The notes under the pieces: model-generated
The model's input: only the letters and a program-made list of their open reading frames with translations
Database searches by the model: none
Told to the model about the DNA's origin: nothing
Shown: one piece after another, positions 1 through 14,138 of the stretch
Layout of the letters: every line of letters starts with the position of its first letter
Numbering within the stretch: position 1 is the first letter of the stretch
DNA from: Dermacentor variabilis
Taxonomy: Eukaryota > Arthropoda > Arachnida > Ixodida > Ixodidae
Assembly (NCBI RefSeq): GCF_050947875.1
Contig: NC_134569.1
Span: 190,708,067 to 190,772,066, forward strand
Direction: 5' to 3'
Length of the DNA stretch: 64,000 nucleotides
Program-made: the position numbers and the translations under genes

Positions 1-1564
1 TACTTTCACGTGTTTCAATGTAGAAGTGTTCTTGGCCCTTATATCGCGTCTACTTGTATCCGCTGATGTACGCATGAATTTTCGAGGGCATGGGCATATG
101 AGCAAAGGTAGGCTGCACAAGACAGCTAGGATTATGTTAAATGCTTTCTTCCAACCTTGTTGAGTGTTTGCCTATTGCACTTTTTTCTTGCGCTGATGAA
201 ATAATGTTGCGCAAGACTAGTGCATAAACACGCCTTCAGCAAAGCCGCATAATAGAGACGTAGCGGTTAAGAGATATAAATAAATAAGCATTAGTAGTGC
301 TCGTCGTCTTATATTCGGTATGCGGATAGTGTGTCACGAAGTAATTTGAAGAAAGTTTCGTAATTACTAGCAAGTTACACGTGCTTTTGCCTGTGCGTTG
401 CTTTTATGTGATCGATTGTGCCCAGAAATGGTCAACTACGCAGTAATTTGAGGAGCAATTCTTACCGCCTTGTAGATCAACAGTCCAAAGATGTATTAAG
501 AGTATGTACATCATCGGGATATTAAAAAATGCACACATCGATCCACTTTAATAAGATTGGGAAGCTTTCCAAGCATATTAGTGCCTATGCAAATAACGTA
601 ACGACAAAAGTTGCAATGTTCCAATACAGATTTTCATCAAGCAAACAAAAGAAAAGAAAAAAAAGAAAAGGTCGCAGGTGGCGTCCATTTATTTCTTCTA
701 CATTTGCGCTTATATTCGTTTTGGCGTGCTTCGATTTGTACTCCTGTGGTTGACGAGCATGTATTCACAGTTGTGAAAGGCCGTCGGTACGCCTGCGAAA
801 GTGTTCTTTCAGAACTACCGGGCCAGAAGCGTTTAGAAATCGTTGTATATTAATTACCCATTGCGTTTCATTTTCCTGTGCTGCCCTCTGCCGCAAACAG
901 CTGGAAACATTTTCGAAGGGCGTCGGGGCTTTCGCCGGTTGATTTGTGTACCTGCGCCCACGGTGAGTGCGCTTCATGTGTGCGTTTCGCGGATCGATAA
1001 TCATTAATAATGTTTTCTCCGGGCAGAATGTCGTTCGTGGAAGCCACGAAGCAGTCAATGACTACCGGGTGAGGGGGCCTGTGTGCGCTGTTGTGCAAAC
1101 GGTGCGACCGATAAAGGCACGTGAAGTTCCGTTTGCCGACAAGGCTGCCTTGGAGTTTGAGGTCGCTGATTTTAGACTTGAATCTCGCATTTGGTATTTT
1201 TGTTAAACATTATTATCACATTTCGCATATTCAAAAGGTATTCGAGCGCAGCCTTCTACGCCGGATTTATCGAAGCGGTAAACTTGTTTGCGTAGACATC
1301 TACAGGCGCAGATCGTTGAGCGTCAGATATTCTGTAAAAGGTGCATCGCTGATATGAAATAATCTCTGAACGTAGCAAAACATACATATCTGCGCATATG
1401 TGCCGAGTTGTACCACCCGGAGACGCGACAATATGAGCTGCCGAGCCACTTCAACAATGGCAACTGTGATCCAGATAACATATTACGGGCTGTTAATTTA
1501 TTTCTGATTCTCGCTTTCTTGAACTCCATCATACTCAGCAGTTTGCGCGTACCAGGAAACGTTT

Positions 1565-1948
1565 TTGAGAAAACTGTGCTCGCATAATTTAAGAGCTCAT
1601 TTACAGACCGTGTCGTTCTCTCGCGTAAAGTTGGATGCCATCGGTGAGACAGACTGTACAACTGAGAGAGGCAGTTGTTTCTTCTTGTGTATACGAAATG
1701 CACCGGCTCTTGTTTCTCGCTTGACACAGAGGCAAACAATGCATCTCTGGAATTGTCAAATGTGTCGGCTTAGCTGCAAATATTGCCCCAACGATCTACG
1801 TAGCGAATGTGAACGGACACATACGGCAACGGTGGCGTACAGATTTTGGCACAACGCTGCGTCACCACTTGCCGCTTATAGTGTATACGCGCCTTGCGAA
1901 GTGGAGTGTAGTCGACTTCTAATCGCGAACGACAGCACTGAGCTATGA
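1565..1948 (+). other. Cysteine-rich small ORF within the satellite (hypothetical)
   Basis: A 127-codon frame that recurs at 7121-7504, 18232-18615 and 23788-24171; in unit 3 it is shortened to 87 codons by an early stop. Its C-terminal half contains a Cys cluster (CQMCRLSCKYC). The frame overlaps a 138-codon frame on the other strand in every unit, so at most one of them could be real. The 47.9-kb relative has an open 62-codon tail of this frame, but several of its cysteines are replaced. I recognise no domain and consider coding function unlikely. Confidence 0.15.
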
Positions 1949-2961
1949 AAGCTCTTTCATTCTTTCTAACTGCTTCCCTTTCAGCTCAAGTCAACCAAAA
2001 GTGTGTGCACGAGCACGACGGCATTAGGCTTAACATTCGCTGAACAGCATCAGCATTGACTCAAACTTCATGTGCACGGATGGCGCGGGAGGGTTGAATC
2101 TTGTGCATTTCAACTTTTAGGCATGTTTTTCCACACTTTGACGGCGATTAATAAGATACACAAGCGAAGGCGCTGTCGCCATTTCGCGTCGTCAGTTTGA
2201 TAGCCGATCGCTTAGGCTTCGTTGGCCGGCGCACTGATTTTCTCGGTGCTGTTGACAAGAAAGCCCGTCGCAGTGCGGCAACTCGCGCTCGTCGGCTGCG
2301 TCGTGTTCGGCCTGATATGATATTGTGCTTTCAGTGACGCATTGTACTAAACAGTTGGTCACTCGTTGACGTGAGCGTCTTGTCGGTTTCGTATCGACCC
2401 AGTCTTACCGCGCCTTGAATGAGTACGTGAAGCCACGCGCGCGCTGCCACCACCAGCATGTGAGGGCCGACCTTGCAACAAGACTTCGTCCTCAACGTGA
2501 TATTTTAAAGCGTTGCCCAAGTATAACACAAGGGCTTTTGGTTAATGAATTGACCAGCCATCAACGAAGGGCGCAGTCCATACGAAAACCTAGTCGCTTT
2601 TTGTTTAAAAGTTGACTTGCAGTCTTAAGCTACACATGTTTTCGGCACCGCGCTGACGCTGACGAGCAACCAGTGGAGTTTCAAGGCAATACATAACACG
2701 AGCGTTTCTAGCCGCGTGCGTCCGAGCGCTTTCTTTTTTTCTTTTCTTTGACAGGGGACTTTCCCGGCACGCGGGGTTGCGCACGACCCTTCCAAGATGT
2801 TTCGCGACTAACCCGCTAGGCCTGGGCGCATGCGCCGTCGCACCATGAAAAGTCCAGATTTGCCTCAGGCGAGAAGGGAACAAAAGGATTCCGGAGTAGG
2901 TAAGTGGGAGAAAGCGTTCCCGCACACAAAACACGATGTTAACATGCGAAATGTCACCGAA

Positions 2962-3031
2962 GTCGTGGCGCAGTGGTTAGGGCGCCGGCCTCGGCTTCGG
3001 GAGGTGGCGGGTTCGAATCCCACCGCCGGCG
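2962..3031 (+). repeat. tRNA-derived SINE-like head in unit 1
   Basis: The segment has a near-perfect A box (TGGCGCAGTGGTTAG) and a perfect B box (GGTTCGAATCCC) spaced as in a tRNA, with complementary GCCGGC-type ends. This is a plausible internal RNA polymerase III promoter. A conserved body of about 200 bp follows, to about 3245. It resembles the heads of tick tRNA-derived SINEs, but I cannot name the family from sequence alone. The segment could also be an old tRNA pseudogene that was amplified with the satellite. Confidence 0.75.
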
Positions 3032-4433
3032 GAGACCCACCGCATAAAGGGTACAAGTGTCTCCCCTGCCCGGAGCATGGCTCCAATTCGTGGGATGTGC
3101 ACTTGGGGGGCGCTGCTAACTCCGCTGCGTCATTCTTCAAACCAGCTTAAAGTGGCTAGAAGCATGACGCTCTGTGGTTGCTGACATAACTCATTCGGTC
3201 GTAGACCTGAGTGGTATGTCTGGCAATTCACGCGTAAATTAATCCCCACCAAAAAATACCGGCGTTGCCGTAACAGTAGCGGAGGTTGCGGCAAAAAATC
3301 GCCACCGGTGCCTCTTCTTTTTTTCTTTTTACCCCCAAAACATGTCCTTCTTTTAACCGTGAAGCTACGCTTTATGTCCGCGATAACGAGAACAAGGAAT
3401 GATATTTTATATACCTTAAAAGTCTATATATTGCGGACAAATATCGGTGTATATAAGCATGGGGACTATGTGGGTGCCGTGAAGAAAACGTTTTGTTGAA
3501 ATCTTTGTGTACTTCAGACGCTTAGAAAAAAAACGTCGACTGCTAGCCGGTGTAGGAACATTGTAAGTTGATTAATGCCACCCTATGTATCAGTGAAAAA
3601 GAAATTCTATACAAAATGACTATACAGTTTAGGCGGCCCATACCGCAATCCATTCACTGTTTTCTTTCGCGGCTGATGTCAGTTATGACTGGCTAAGACC
3701 AAAGTCAAACTCTGAAACGATAGCTCGGTGTACATTCGGTGATGAAATGTAGCCTTTATTTACCAATTTCGCCTAGTTTCAATGATCGTCAGCCTACCGA
3801 TCACAATTTCAAACTGGAGGCGATTCAACTTTGACCATTGGGTATCTGCTGGTTGTGGTATCGACGAGAATAGCGCAAGAGCCTCTTGGTATGTGCCAAA
3901 ATTGTCAATTTTCTGCCTGTTGCAATATGGACACGTAGAGGACTTGAGGAACTAGGAACGTGTTCGAACTACAACATACGCGTTCAGTATGCGATATAGG
4001 AATGGTCCAATTCATGACCAGTCGTCGATAAATAATGTGCCACGTTTACGCCAGGTATACGTACTCCTAACAAGCTGCTTGAGCCAACTTTAACGCGATA
4101 GTGTTAAGGGCCCGGTGTCCCCCAAATCTGGTGTCGGAACCCCGCGTCGGACGTCGTTTTCGACAAAATGATTTTCAAACCAGCCATAACCAAGGTCCTC
4201 CATTTCGCGCAAGAAGGCGACTTAATTGAATGCCTCAATCTGAAATACGCCGAAAAATCGTAACGTATGACATACACACAAACCGACAGACATGATAGTG
4301 GCGGATTGTAATTTTACAATCCGAGAAAATATAACTATGTTACGCGAAAACTCAAAGAAACGCCTTTCCCAGCGCTTCACCATTGATGGACCGCCAACGG
4401 AGTCCGCCATTTGCAGGCGCCGGCTCGTGAGTA

Positions 4434-4983
4434 GACAGTTTTAGTTTAGCGTGCGCAACTATAGCGTACGCTATACGCTATAATATAGCGTACGCTAAGC
4501 AGCGCACGTTTTCTACAATTTTAGTTGGCCGGCGATATCTTCGGATCTCAGAGGCCATATGCCGTCGTTGCGGCATTTCGCGCCTTTAGCGACAGGTGGC
4601 GCTGACATCTCGAACGTTTCTTTCGTTAGGCTTCGACTTGTTCGAAACGAGAAGCGAACTCGAAAACACCACGAGGTTATCCATAATACTCTGTCGTCGA
4701 AGCGGCCTGAGACTAAGCGAAAGCCGTTTACACAGTCATTTGCTACGAACGAAGTGCATTTTACAAAAGCAACGCCAAATTCAATTCGAAGTGGGCAGCC
4801 GGGACCGCCGCCGTGTTTCCCGCAAGCTCCGCAAACCCCGCAAAAACGCTAACGCTAACTCGTTTGCATTGCGTACGCCCGCTATACCCGCTATTTCGTT
4901 TAGCGTTCAGCGCATACGCAGTGACGACCCGCTATTTTTAGCGTACGCAATGGAATAGCGTACGCTATACTAAAACTGTCTAA
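4434..4983. mobile_element. MITE-like element with TIRs, unit 1
   Basis: About 550 bp bounded by inverted ends. The left end begins GACAGTTTTAGTTTAGCG, and the right end read in reverse is GACAGTTTTAGTATAGCG. Inside the ends, palindromic TAGCGTACGCTA motifs recur. It has no coding capacity. A TA dinucleotide flanks both sides, and unit 5 has the corresponding empty site (GAGTATCTCGGGG near 26354-26366). A Tc1/mariner-like origin is possible from the TA target alone, but the class is uncertain. Confidence 0.75.
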
Positions 4984-7900
4984 TATCTCGGGGGCGACGG
5001 AGTGGTGCGCCCAGTTCCTTGCAATGCCTCCAGATGGCGCTCGCCTACGCCGCGTCGGGCCGCACGCTGGAAGCCCCATTTCTTCCGGAAAGCCCCCCTT
5101 CGTGGCTAGCGTTCGCAGCCGGCGTTTCCCGGTAAACATTACAGGTACAAATGCTCCAGTTGCCGGGAAGTGTGAGAAGCAGTCAGGGATCTTTGAATGC
5201 TGTCACGTGCCACTCTTAAACGCGAAGCATAAGCGTGCTCCATTTTTTAACAGATCTATTTGATATATTGCTGAATAAAATGCAGAGGCAGAATAAACAA
5301 CACAGGTCAAAAGGGGAGAAGGAGGAAAGCGATCTGCCTGATCAGATGATGCATGAACGCAGGATGACGTCATGCTTTAGTGGAGGAGGGCTAAAAGTGC
5401 ACGAGAGCCAGTTATCGGGGGCCGATCCACCACATACATCTTCAGGTCGAGCACGGGCGTATGATGGATAGCATTACCGCAAAACGCAGCCAGCATTGTT
5501 TAGGTACTGCTATTTCAATAAGTATTTCAACAGTGGTTCTATGAATAAACACAATATACTTTCACGTGTTTTAATGTAGAAGTGTTCTTGGCCCTTATAT
5601 CGCGTCTACTTGTATTCGCTGATGTACGCATGAATTTTCGAGGGCATGGGCATATGAGCAAAGGTAGGCTGCACAAGACAGCTAGGATTATGTTAAATGC
5701 TTACTTCCAACCTTGTTGAGTGTTTGCCTATTGCACTTTTTTCTTGCGCTGATGAAATAATGTTGCGCAAGACTAGTGCATAAGCACGCCTTCAGCAAAG
5801 CCGCATAATAGAGACGTAGCGGTTAAGAGATATAAATAAATAAGCATTAGTAGTGCTCGTCGTCTTATATTCGGTATGCGGATAGTGTGTCACGAAGTAA
5901 TTTGAAGAAAGTTTCGTAATTACTAGCAAGTTACACGCGCTTTTGCCTGTGCGTTGCTTTTATGTGATCGATTGTGCCCAGAAATGGTCAACTACGCAGT
6001 AATTTGAGGAGCAATTCTTACCGCCTTGTAGATCAACAGTCCAAAGATGTATTAAGAGTATGTACATCACCGGGATATTAAAAAATGCACACATCGATCC
6101 ACTTTAATAAGATTGGGAAGCTTTCCAAGAATATTAGTGCCTATGCAAATAACGTGACGACAAAAGTTGCAATGTTCCAATACAGATTTTCATCAAGCAA
6201 ACAAAAGAAAAGAAAAAAAAGAAAAGGTCGCAGGTGGCGTCCATTTATTTCTTCTACATTTGCGCTTATATTCGTTTTGGCGTGCTTCGATTTGTACTCC
6301 TGTGGTTGACGAGCATGTATTCACAGTTGTGAAAGGCCGTCGGTATGCCTGCGAAAGTGTTCTTTCAGAACTACCGGGCCAGAAGCGTTTAGAAATCGTT
6401 GTATATTAATTACCCATTGCGTTTCATTTTCCTGTGCTGCCCTCTGCCGCAAACAGCTGGAAACATTTTCGAAGGGCGTCGGGGCTTTCGCCGGTTGATT
6501 TGTGTACCTGCGCCCACGGTGAGTGCGCTTCATGTGTGCGTTTCGCGGATCGATAATCATTAATAATGTTTTCTCCGGGCAGAATGTCGTTCGTGGAAGC
6601 CACGAAGCTGTCAATGCCTACTGGGTGACGGGGCCTGTGTGCGCTGTTGTGCAAACGGTGCGACCGATAAAGGCACGTGAAATTGCGTTCGCCGACAAGG
6701 CTGCCTTGGAGTTTGAGGTCGCTGATTTTAGACTTGAATCTCGCATTTGGTATTTTTGTTAAACATTATTATCACATTTCGCATATTCAAAAAGTATTCG
6801 AGCGCAGCCTTCTACGCCGGATTTATCGAAGCGGTAAACTTGTTTGCGTAGACATCTACAGGCGCAGATCGTTGAGCGTCAGATATTCTGTAAAAGGTGC
6901 ATCGCTGATATGAAATAATCTCTGAACGTAGCAAAACATACATATCTGCGCATATGTGCCGAGTTGTACCACCCGGAGACGCGACAATATGAGCTGCCGA
7001 GCCACTTCAACAATGGCAACTGTGATCCAGATAACATATTACGGGCTGTTAATTTATTTCTGATTCTCGCTTTCTTGAACTCCATCATACTCAGGAGTTT
7101 GCGCGTACCAGGAAACGTTTTTGAGAAAACTGTGCTCGCATAATTTAAGTGCTCATTTACAGACCGTGTCGTTCTCTCGCGTAAAGTTGGATGCCATAGG
7201 TGAGACAGATTGTACAACTGAGAGAGGCAGTTGTTTCTTCTTGTGTATACCAAATGCACCGGCTCTTGTTTCTCGCTTGACACAGAGGCGAACAATGCAT
7301 CTCTGGAATTATCAAATGTGTCGGCTTAGCTGCAAATATTGCCCCAACGATCTACGTAGCGAATGCGAACGGACACATACGGCAACGGTGGCGTACATAT
7401 TTTGGCACAACGCTGCGTCACCGCTTGCCGCTTATATTGTATACGCGCCTTGCGAAGTGGAGTGTAGTCGATTTCTAATCGCAAACGACAGCACTGAGCT
7501 ATGAAAGGTCTTTCATTCTTTCTAACTGCTTCCCTTTCAGCTCAAGTCCACCAAAAGTGTGTGCACGAGCACGACGGCATTAGGCTTAACATTCGCTGAA
7601 CAGCATCAGCATTGACTCAAACATCATGTGCACGGATGGCGCGGGAGGATTGAATCTTGTGCATTTCAACTTTTAGGCATGTTTTTCCACACTTTGACGG
7701 CGATTAATAAGATACACAAGCGAAGGCGCGGTCGCCATTTCGCGTCGTCAGTTTGATAGCCGATCGCTTAGGCTTCGTTGGCCGGCGCACTGATTTTCTC
7801 GGTGCTGTTGACAAGAAAGCCCGTCGCAGTGCGGCAACTCGCGCTCGTCGGCTGCGTCGTGTTCGGCCTGATATGATATTGTGCTTTCAGTGACGCATTG

Positions 7901-8515
7901 TACTAAACAGTTGGTCACTCGTTGACGTGAGCGTCTTGTCGGTTTCGTATCGACCCAGTCTTACCGCGCCTTGAATGAGTACGCGAAGCCACGCGCGCTG
8001 CCACCACCAGCATGTGAGGGCCGACCTTGCAACAAGACTTCGTCCTCAACGTGATATTTTAAAGCGTTGCCCAAGTATAACACAAGGGCTTTTGGTTAAT
8101 GAATTGACCAGCCATCAACGAAGGGCGCAGTCCATACGACAACCTAGTCGCTTTTTGTTTAAAAGTTGACTTGCAGTCTTAAGCTACACATGTTTTCGGC
8201 ACCGCGCTGACGCTGACGAGCTACCAGTGGAGTTTCAAGGCAATACATGACACGAGCGTTTCTAGCCGCGTGCGTCCGAGCGCATACTTTTTTTCTTTTC
8301 TTTTACAGGGGACTTCCCCGGCACGCGGGGTTGCGCACGACCCTTCCAAGATGTTTCCCGACTAACCCGCTAGGCCTGGGCGCATGCGCCGTCGCACCAT
8401 GAAAAGTCCAGATTTGCCTCAGGCGAGAAGGGAACAAAAGGATTCCGGAGTAGGTAAGTGGGAGAAAGCGTTCCCGCACACAAAACACGATGTTAACATG
8501 CGAAATGTCACCGAA

Positions 8516-8585
8516 GTCGTGGCGCAGTGGTTAGGGCGCCGGCCTCGGCTTCGGGAGGTGGCGGGTTCGAATCCCACCGCCGGCG
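8516..8585 (+). repeat. tRNA-derived SINE-like head in unit 2
   Basis: Identical in its A box and B box to the copy in unit 1. Confidence 0.75.
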
Positions 8586-9987
8586 GAGACCCACCGCATA
8601 AAGGGTAGAAGTGTCTCCCCTGCCCGGAGCATGGCTCCAATTTGTGGGATGTGCACTTGGGGGGCGCTGCTAACTCCGCTGCGTCATTCTTCAAACCAGC
8701 TTAAAGTGGCTAGAAGCATGACGCTCTGTGGTTGCTGACATAACTCATTCGGTCGTAGACCTGAGTGGTATGTCTGGCAATTCACGCGTAAATTAATCTC
8801 CACCAAAAAATACCGGCGTTGCCGTAACAGTAGCGGAGGTTGCGGCAAAAAACCGCCACCGGTGCCTCTTCTTTCTTTCTTTTTACCCCCAAAACATGTC
8901 CTTCTTTTAACCGTGAAGCTACGCTTTATGTCCGCAATAACGAGAACAAGGAATGATATTTTATATAGCTTAAAAGTCTATATATTGCGGACAAATATCG
9001 GTGTATATAAGCATGGGGACTATGTGGGTGCCGTGAAGAAAACGTTTTGTTGAAATCTTTGTGTACTTCAGACGCTTAGAAAAAAAAGTCGACTGCTAGC
9101 CGGTGTAGGAACATTGTAAGTTGATTAATGCCACCCTATGTATCAGTGAAAAAGAAATTCTATACAAAATGACTATACAGTTTAGGCGGCCCATACCGCA
9201 ATCCATTCACTGTTTTCTTTCGCGGCTGATGTCAGTTATGACTGGCTAAGACCAAAGTCAAACTCTGAAACGATAGCTCGGTGTACATTCGGTGATGAAA
9301 TGTAGCCTTTATTTACCAATTTCGCCTAGTTTCAATGATCGTCAGCCTAGCGATCACAATTTCAAACTGGAGGCGATTCAACTTTGACCATTGGGTATCT
9401 GCTGGTTGTGGTATCGACGAGAATAGCGCAAGAGCCTCTTGGTATGTGCCAAAATTGTCAATTTTCTGCCTGTTGCAATATGGACACGTAGAGGACTTGA
9501 GGAACTAGGAACGTGTTCGAACTACAACATACGCGTTCAGTATGCGATATAGGAATGGTCCAATTCATGACCAGTCGTCGATAAATAATGTGCCACGTTT
9601 ACGCCAGGTATACGTACTCCTAACAAGCTGCTTGAGCCAACTTTAACGCGATAGCGTTGAGGGCCCGGAGTCCCCCAAAATCTGGTGTCGGAACCCGGCG
9701 TCGGACGTCGTTTTCGACAAAATGATTTTCAAACCAGCCATAACCAAGGTCCTCCATTTGGCGCAAGAAGGCGACTTAATTGAATGCCTCAATCTGAAAT
9801 ACGCCGAAAAATCGTAACGTATGACATACACACAAACCGACAGACATGATAGTGGCGGATTGTAATTTTACAATCCGAGAAAATATAACTATGTTACGCG
9901 AAAACTCAAAGAAACGCCTTTCCCAGCGCTTCACCATTGATGGACCGCCAACGGAGTCCGCCATTTGCAGGCGCCGGCTCCTGAGTA

Positions 9988-10538
9988 GACAGTTTTAGTT
10001 TAGCGTGCGCAACTATAGCGTACGCTATACGCTATAATATAGCGTACGCTAAGCAGCGCACGTTTTCTACAATTTTAGTTGGCCGGCGATATCTTCGGAT
10101 CTCAGAGGCCATATGCCGTCGTTGCGGCTATTTCGCGCCTGTAGCGACAGGTGGCGCTGACATCTCGAACGTTTCTTTCGTTAGGCTTCGACTCGTTCGA
10201 AACGAGAAGCGAACTCGAAAACACCACGAGGTTATCCATAATACTCTGTCGTCGAAGCGGCCTGAGACTAAGCGAAAGCCGTTTACACAGTCATTTGCTA
10301 CGAACGAAGTGCATTTTACAAAAGCAACGCCAAATTCAATTCGAAGTGGGCAGCCGGGACCGCCGCCGTGTTTCCCGCAAGCTCCGCAAACCCCGCAAAA
10401 ACGCTAACGCTAACTCGTTTGCGTTGCGTACGCCCGCTATACCCGCTATTTCGTTTAGCGTTCAGCGCATGCGCAGTGACGACCCGCTATTTTTAGCGTA
10501 CGCAATGGAATAGCGTACGCTATACTAAAACTGTCTAA
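9988..10538. mobile_element. MITE-like element with TIRs, unit 2
   Basis: Same element at the same position in the monomer, so it was inserted before the array was amplified. Confidence 0.75.
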
Positions 10539-13500
10539 TATCTCGGGGGCGACGGAGTGGTGCGCCCAGTTCCTTGCAATGCCTCCAGATGGCGCTCGCC
10601 TACGCCGCGTCGGGCCGCACGCTGGAAGCCCCATTTCTTCCGGAAAGCCCCCCTTCGTGGCTAGCGTTCGCAGCCGGCGTTTCCCGGTAAACATTACAGG
10701 TACAAATGCTCCAGTTGCCGGGAAGTGTGAGAAGCAGTCAGGGATGTTTGAATGCTGTCACGTGCCACTCTTAAACGCGAAGCATAAGCGTGCTCCATTT
10801 TTTAACAGATCTATTTGATATATTGCTGAATAAAATGCAGAGGCAGAATAAACAACACAGGTCAAAAGGGGAGAAGGAGGAAAGCGATCTGCCTGATCAG
10901 ATGATGCATGAACGCTGGATGACGTCATGCTTTAGTGGAGGAGGGCTAAAAGTGCACGAGAGCCAGTTATCGGGGGCTGATCCACCACATACATCTTCAG
11001 GTCGAGCACGGGCGCATGATGGATAGCATTGCCGCAAAACGCAGCCAGCATTGTTTAGGTACTGCTATTTCAATAAGTATTTCAACAGTGGTTCTATGAA
11101 TAAACACAATATACTTTCACGTGTTTTAATGTAGAAGTGTTCTTGGCCCTTATATCGCGTCTACTTGTATCCGCTGATGTACGCATGAATTTTCGAGGGC
11201 ATGGGCATATGAGCAAAGGTAGGCTGCACAAGACAGCTAGGATTATGTTAAATGCATTCTTCCAACCTTGTTGAGTGTTTGCCTATTGCACTTTTTTCTT
11301 GCGCTGATGAAATAATGTTGCGCAAGACTAGTGCATAAACACGCCTTCAGCAAAGCCGCATAATAGAGACGTAGCGGTTAAGAGATATAAATAAATAAGC
11401 ATTAGTAGTGCTCGTCGTCTCATATTCGGTATGCGGATAGTGTGTCACGAAGTAATTTGAAGAAAGTTTCGTAATTACTAGCAAGTTACACGCGCTTTTG
11501 CCTGTGCGTTGCTTTTATGTGATCGATTGTGCCCAGAAATGGTCAACTACGCAGTAATTTGAGGAGCAATTCTTACCGCCTTGTAGATCAACAGTCCAAA
11601 GATGTATTAAGAGTATGTACATCACCGGGATATTAAAAAATGCACACATCGATCCACTTTAATAAGATTGGGAAGCTTTCCAAGCATATTAGTGCCTATG
11701 CAAATAACGTGACGACAAAAGTTGCAATGTTCCAATACAGATTTTCATCAAGCAAACAAAAGAAAAGAAAAAAAAGAAAAGGTCGCAGGTGGCGTCCATT
11801 TATTTCTTCTACATTTGCGCTTATATTCGTTTTGGCGTGCTTCGATTTGTACTCCTGTGGTTCACGAGCATGTATTCACAGTTGTGAAAGGCCGTCGGTG
11901 TGCCTGCGAAAGTGTTCTTTCAGAACTACCGGGCCAGAAGCGTTTAGAAATCGTTGTATATTAATTACCCATTGCGTTTCATTTTCCTGTGCTGCCCTCT
12001 GCCGCAAACAGCTGGAAACATTTTCGAAGGGCGTCGGGGCTTTCGCCGGTTGATTTGTGTACCTGCGCCCACGGTGAGTGCGCTTCATGTGTGCGCTTCG
12101 CGGATCGATAATCATTAATAATGTTTTCTCCGGGCAGAATGTCGTTCGTGGAAGCCACGAAGCAGTCAATGACTACTGGGTGAGGGCGCCTGTGTGCGCT
12201 GTTGTGCAAACGGTGCGACCGATAAAGGCACGTGAAATTGCGTTTGCCGACAAGGCTGCCTTGGAGTTTGAGGTCGCTGATTTTAGACTTGAATCTCGCA
12301 TTTGGTATTTTTGTTAAACATTATTATCACATTTCGCATATTCAAAAGGTATTCGAGCGCAGCCTTCTACGCCGGATTTATCGAAGCGGTAAACTTGTTT
12401 GCGTAGACATCTACAGGCGCAGATCGTTGAGCGTCAGATATTCTGTAAAACGTGCATCGCTGATATGAAATAATCTCTGAACGTAGCAAAACATACATAT
12501 CTGCGCATATGTGCCGAGTTGTACCACCCGGAGACGCGACAATATGAGCTGCCGAGCCACTTCAACAATGGCAACTGTGATCCAGATAACATATTACGGG
12601 CTGTTAATTTATTTCTGATTCTCGCTTTCTTGAACTCCATCATACTCAGGAGTTTGCGCGTACCAGGAAACGTTTTTGAGAAAACTGTACTCGCATAATT
12701 TAAGTGCTCATTTACAGACCGTGTCGTTCTCTCGCGTAATGTTGGATGCCATCGGTGAGACAGATTGTACAACTTAGAGAGGCAGTTGTTTCTTCTTGTG
12801 TATACGAAATGCACCGGCTCTTGTTTCTCGCTTGACACAGAGGCAAACAATGCATCTCTGGAATTGTCAGATGTGTCGGCTTAGCTGCAAATATTGCCCC
12901 AACGATCTACGTAGCGAATGCGAACGGACACATACGGCAACGGTGGCGTACAGATTTTGGCACAACGCTGCGTCACCGCTTGCCGCTTATAGTGTATACG
13001 CGCCTTGCGAAGTGGAGTGTAGTCGATTTCTAATCGCAAACGACAGCACTGAGCTATGAAAGGTCTTTCATTCTTTCTAACTGCTTCCCTTTCAGCTCAA
13101 GTCCACCAAAAGTGTGTGCACGAGCACGACGGCATTAGGCTTAACATTCGCTGAACAGCATCAGCATTGACTCAAACTTCATGTGCACGGATGGCGCGGG
13201 AGGGTTGAATCTTGTGCATTTCAACTTTTAGGCATGTTTTTCCACACTTTGACGGCGATTAATAAGATACACAAGCGAAGGCGCTGTCGCCATTTCGCGT
13301 CGTCAGTTTGATAGCCGATCGCTTAGGCTTCGTTGGCCGGCGCACTGATTTTCTCGGTGCTGTTGACAAGAAAGCCCGTCGCAGTGCGGCAACTCGCGCT
13401 CGTCGGCTGCGTCGTGTTCGGCCTGATATGATATTGTGCTTTCAGTGACGCATTGTACTAAACAGTTGGTCACTCGTTGACGTGTCTTGTCGGTTTCGTA

Positions 13501-14068
13501 TCGACCCAGTCTTACCGCGCCTTGAATGAGTACGTGAAGCCACGCGCGCGTTGCCACCACCAGCATGTGAGGGCCGACCTTGCAACAAGACTTCGTCCTC
13601 AACGTGATATTTTAAAGCGTTGCCCAAGTATAACACAAGGGCTTTTGGTTAATGAATTGACCAGCCATCAACGAAGGGCGCAGTCCATACGACAACCTAG
13701 TCGCTTTTTGTTTAAAAGTTGACTTGCAGTCTTAAGCTACACATGTTTTCGGCACCGCGCTGACGCTGACGAGCTACCAGTGGAGTTTCAAGGCAATACA
13801 TGACACGAGCGTTTCTAGCCGCGTGCGTCCGAGCGCTTACTTTTTTTCTTTTCTTTTACAGGGGACTTTCCCGGCACGCGGGGTTGCGCACGACCCTTCC
13901 AAGATGTTTCGCGACTAACCCGCTAGGCCTGGGCGCATGCGCCGTCGCACCATGAAAAGTCCAGATTTGCCTCAGGCGAGAAGGGAACAAAAGGATTCCG
14001 GAGTAGGTAAGTGGGAGAAAGAGTTCCCGCACACAAAACACGATGTTAACATGCGAAATGTCACCGAA

Positions 14069-14138
14069 GTCGTGGCGCAGTGGTTAGGGCGCCGGCCTCG
14101 GCATCGGGAGGTGGCGGGTTCGAATCCCACCGCCGGCG
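14069..14138 (+). repeat. tRNA-derived SINE-like head in unit 3
   Basis: The A and B boxes are intact. The region between them reads GGCATCGG instead of GGCTTCGG. Confidence 0.75.

Larger units (their letters stand above)
1..5556 (+). repeat. Satellite monomer, unit 1 (5556 bp)
   Basis: First of five head-to-tail monomers. The same sequence restarts at 5557, 11112, 16668 and 22224, so the period is 5555-5556 bp, and by eye the copies differ only by scattered single-base changes. The unit contains several short overlapping open frames (74-138 codons) on both strands but no clear gene. It also carries a tRNA-like segment at about 2962-3031 and a MITE at about 4434-4983. The phase of the unit is arbitrary because the window begins inside the array. 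I see no recognisable protein domain, and a non-coding satellite or amplified intergenic locus is the simplest reading. Confidence 0.95.
5557..11111 (+). repeat. Satellite monomer, unit 2 (5555 bp)
   Basis: Second copy of the monomer, in the same order and orientation as unit 1. It differs by isolated substitutions and by short indels, for example near 7984, where a CG dinucleotide present in unit 1 is missing. It keeps the tRNA-like head (8516-8585) and the MITE (about 9988-10538). Confidence 0.95.

Noticed and set aside
1323..1739. 138-aa minus-strand ORF repeated in all satellite units
   Set aside because: It is conserved only because the units are nearly identical. It overlaps another frame on the opposite strand, and no domain or codon signal is visible.
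2962..3031. Functional tRNA gene in each satellite unit
   Set aside because: The A and B boxes are good, but a clean cloverleaf with a recognisable anticodon arm and acceptor stem is not convincing, and a SINE-like body follows without a pol III terminator at the expected place.
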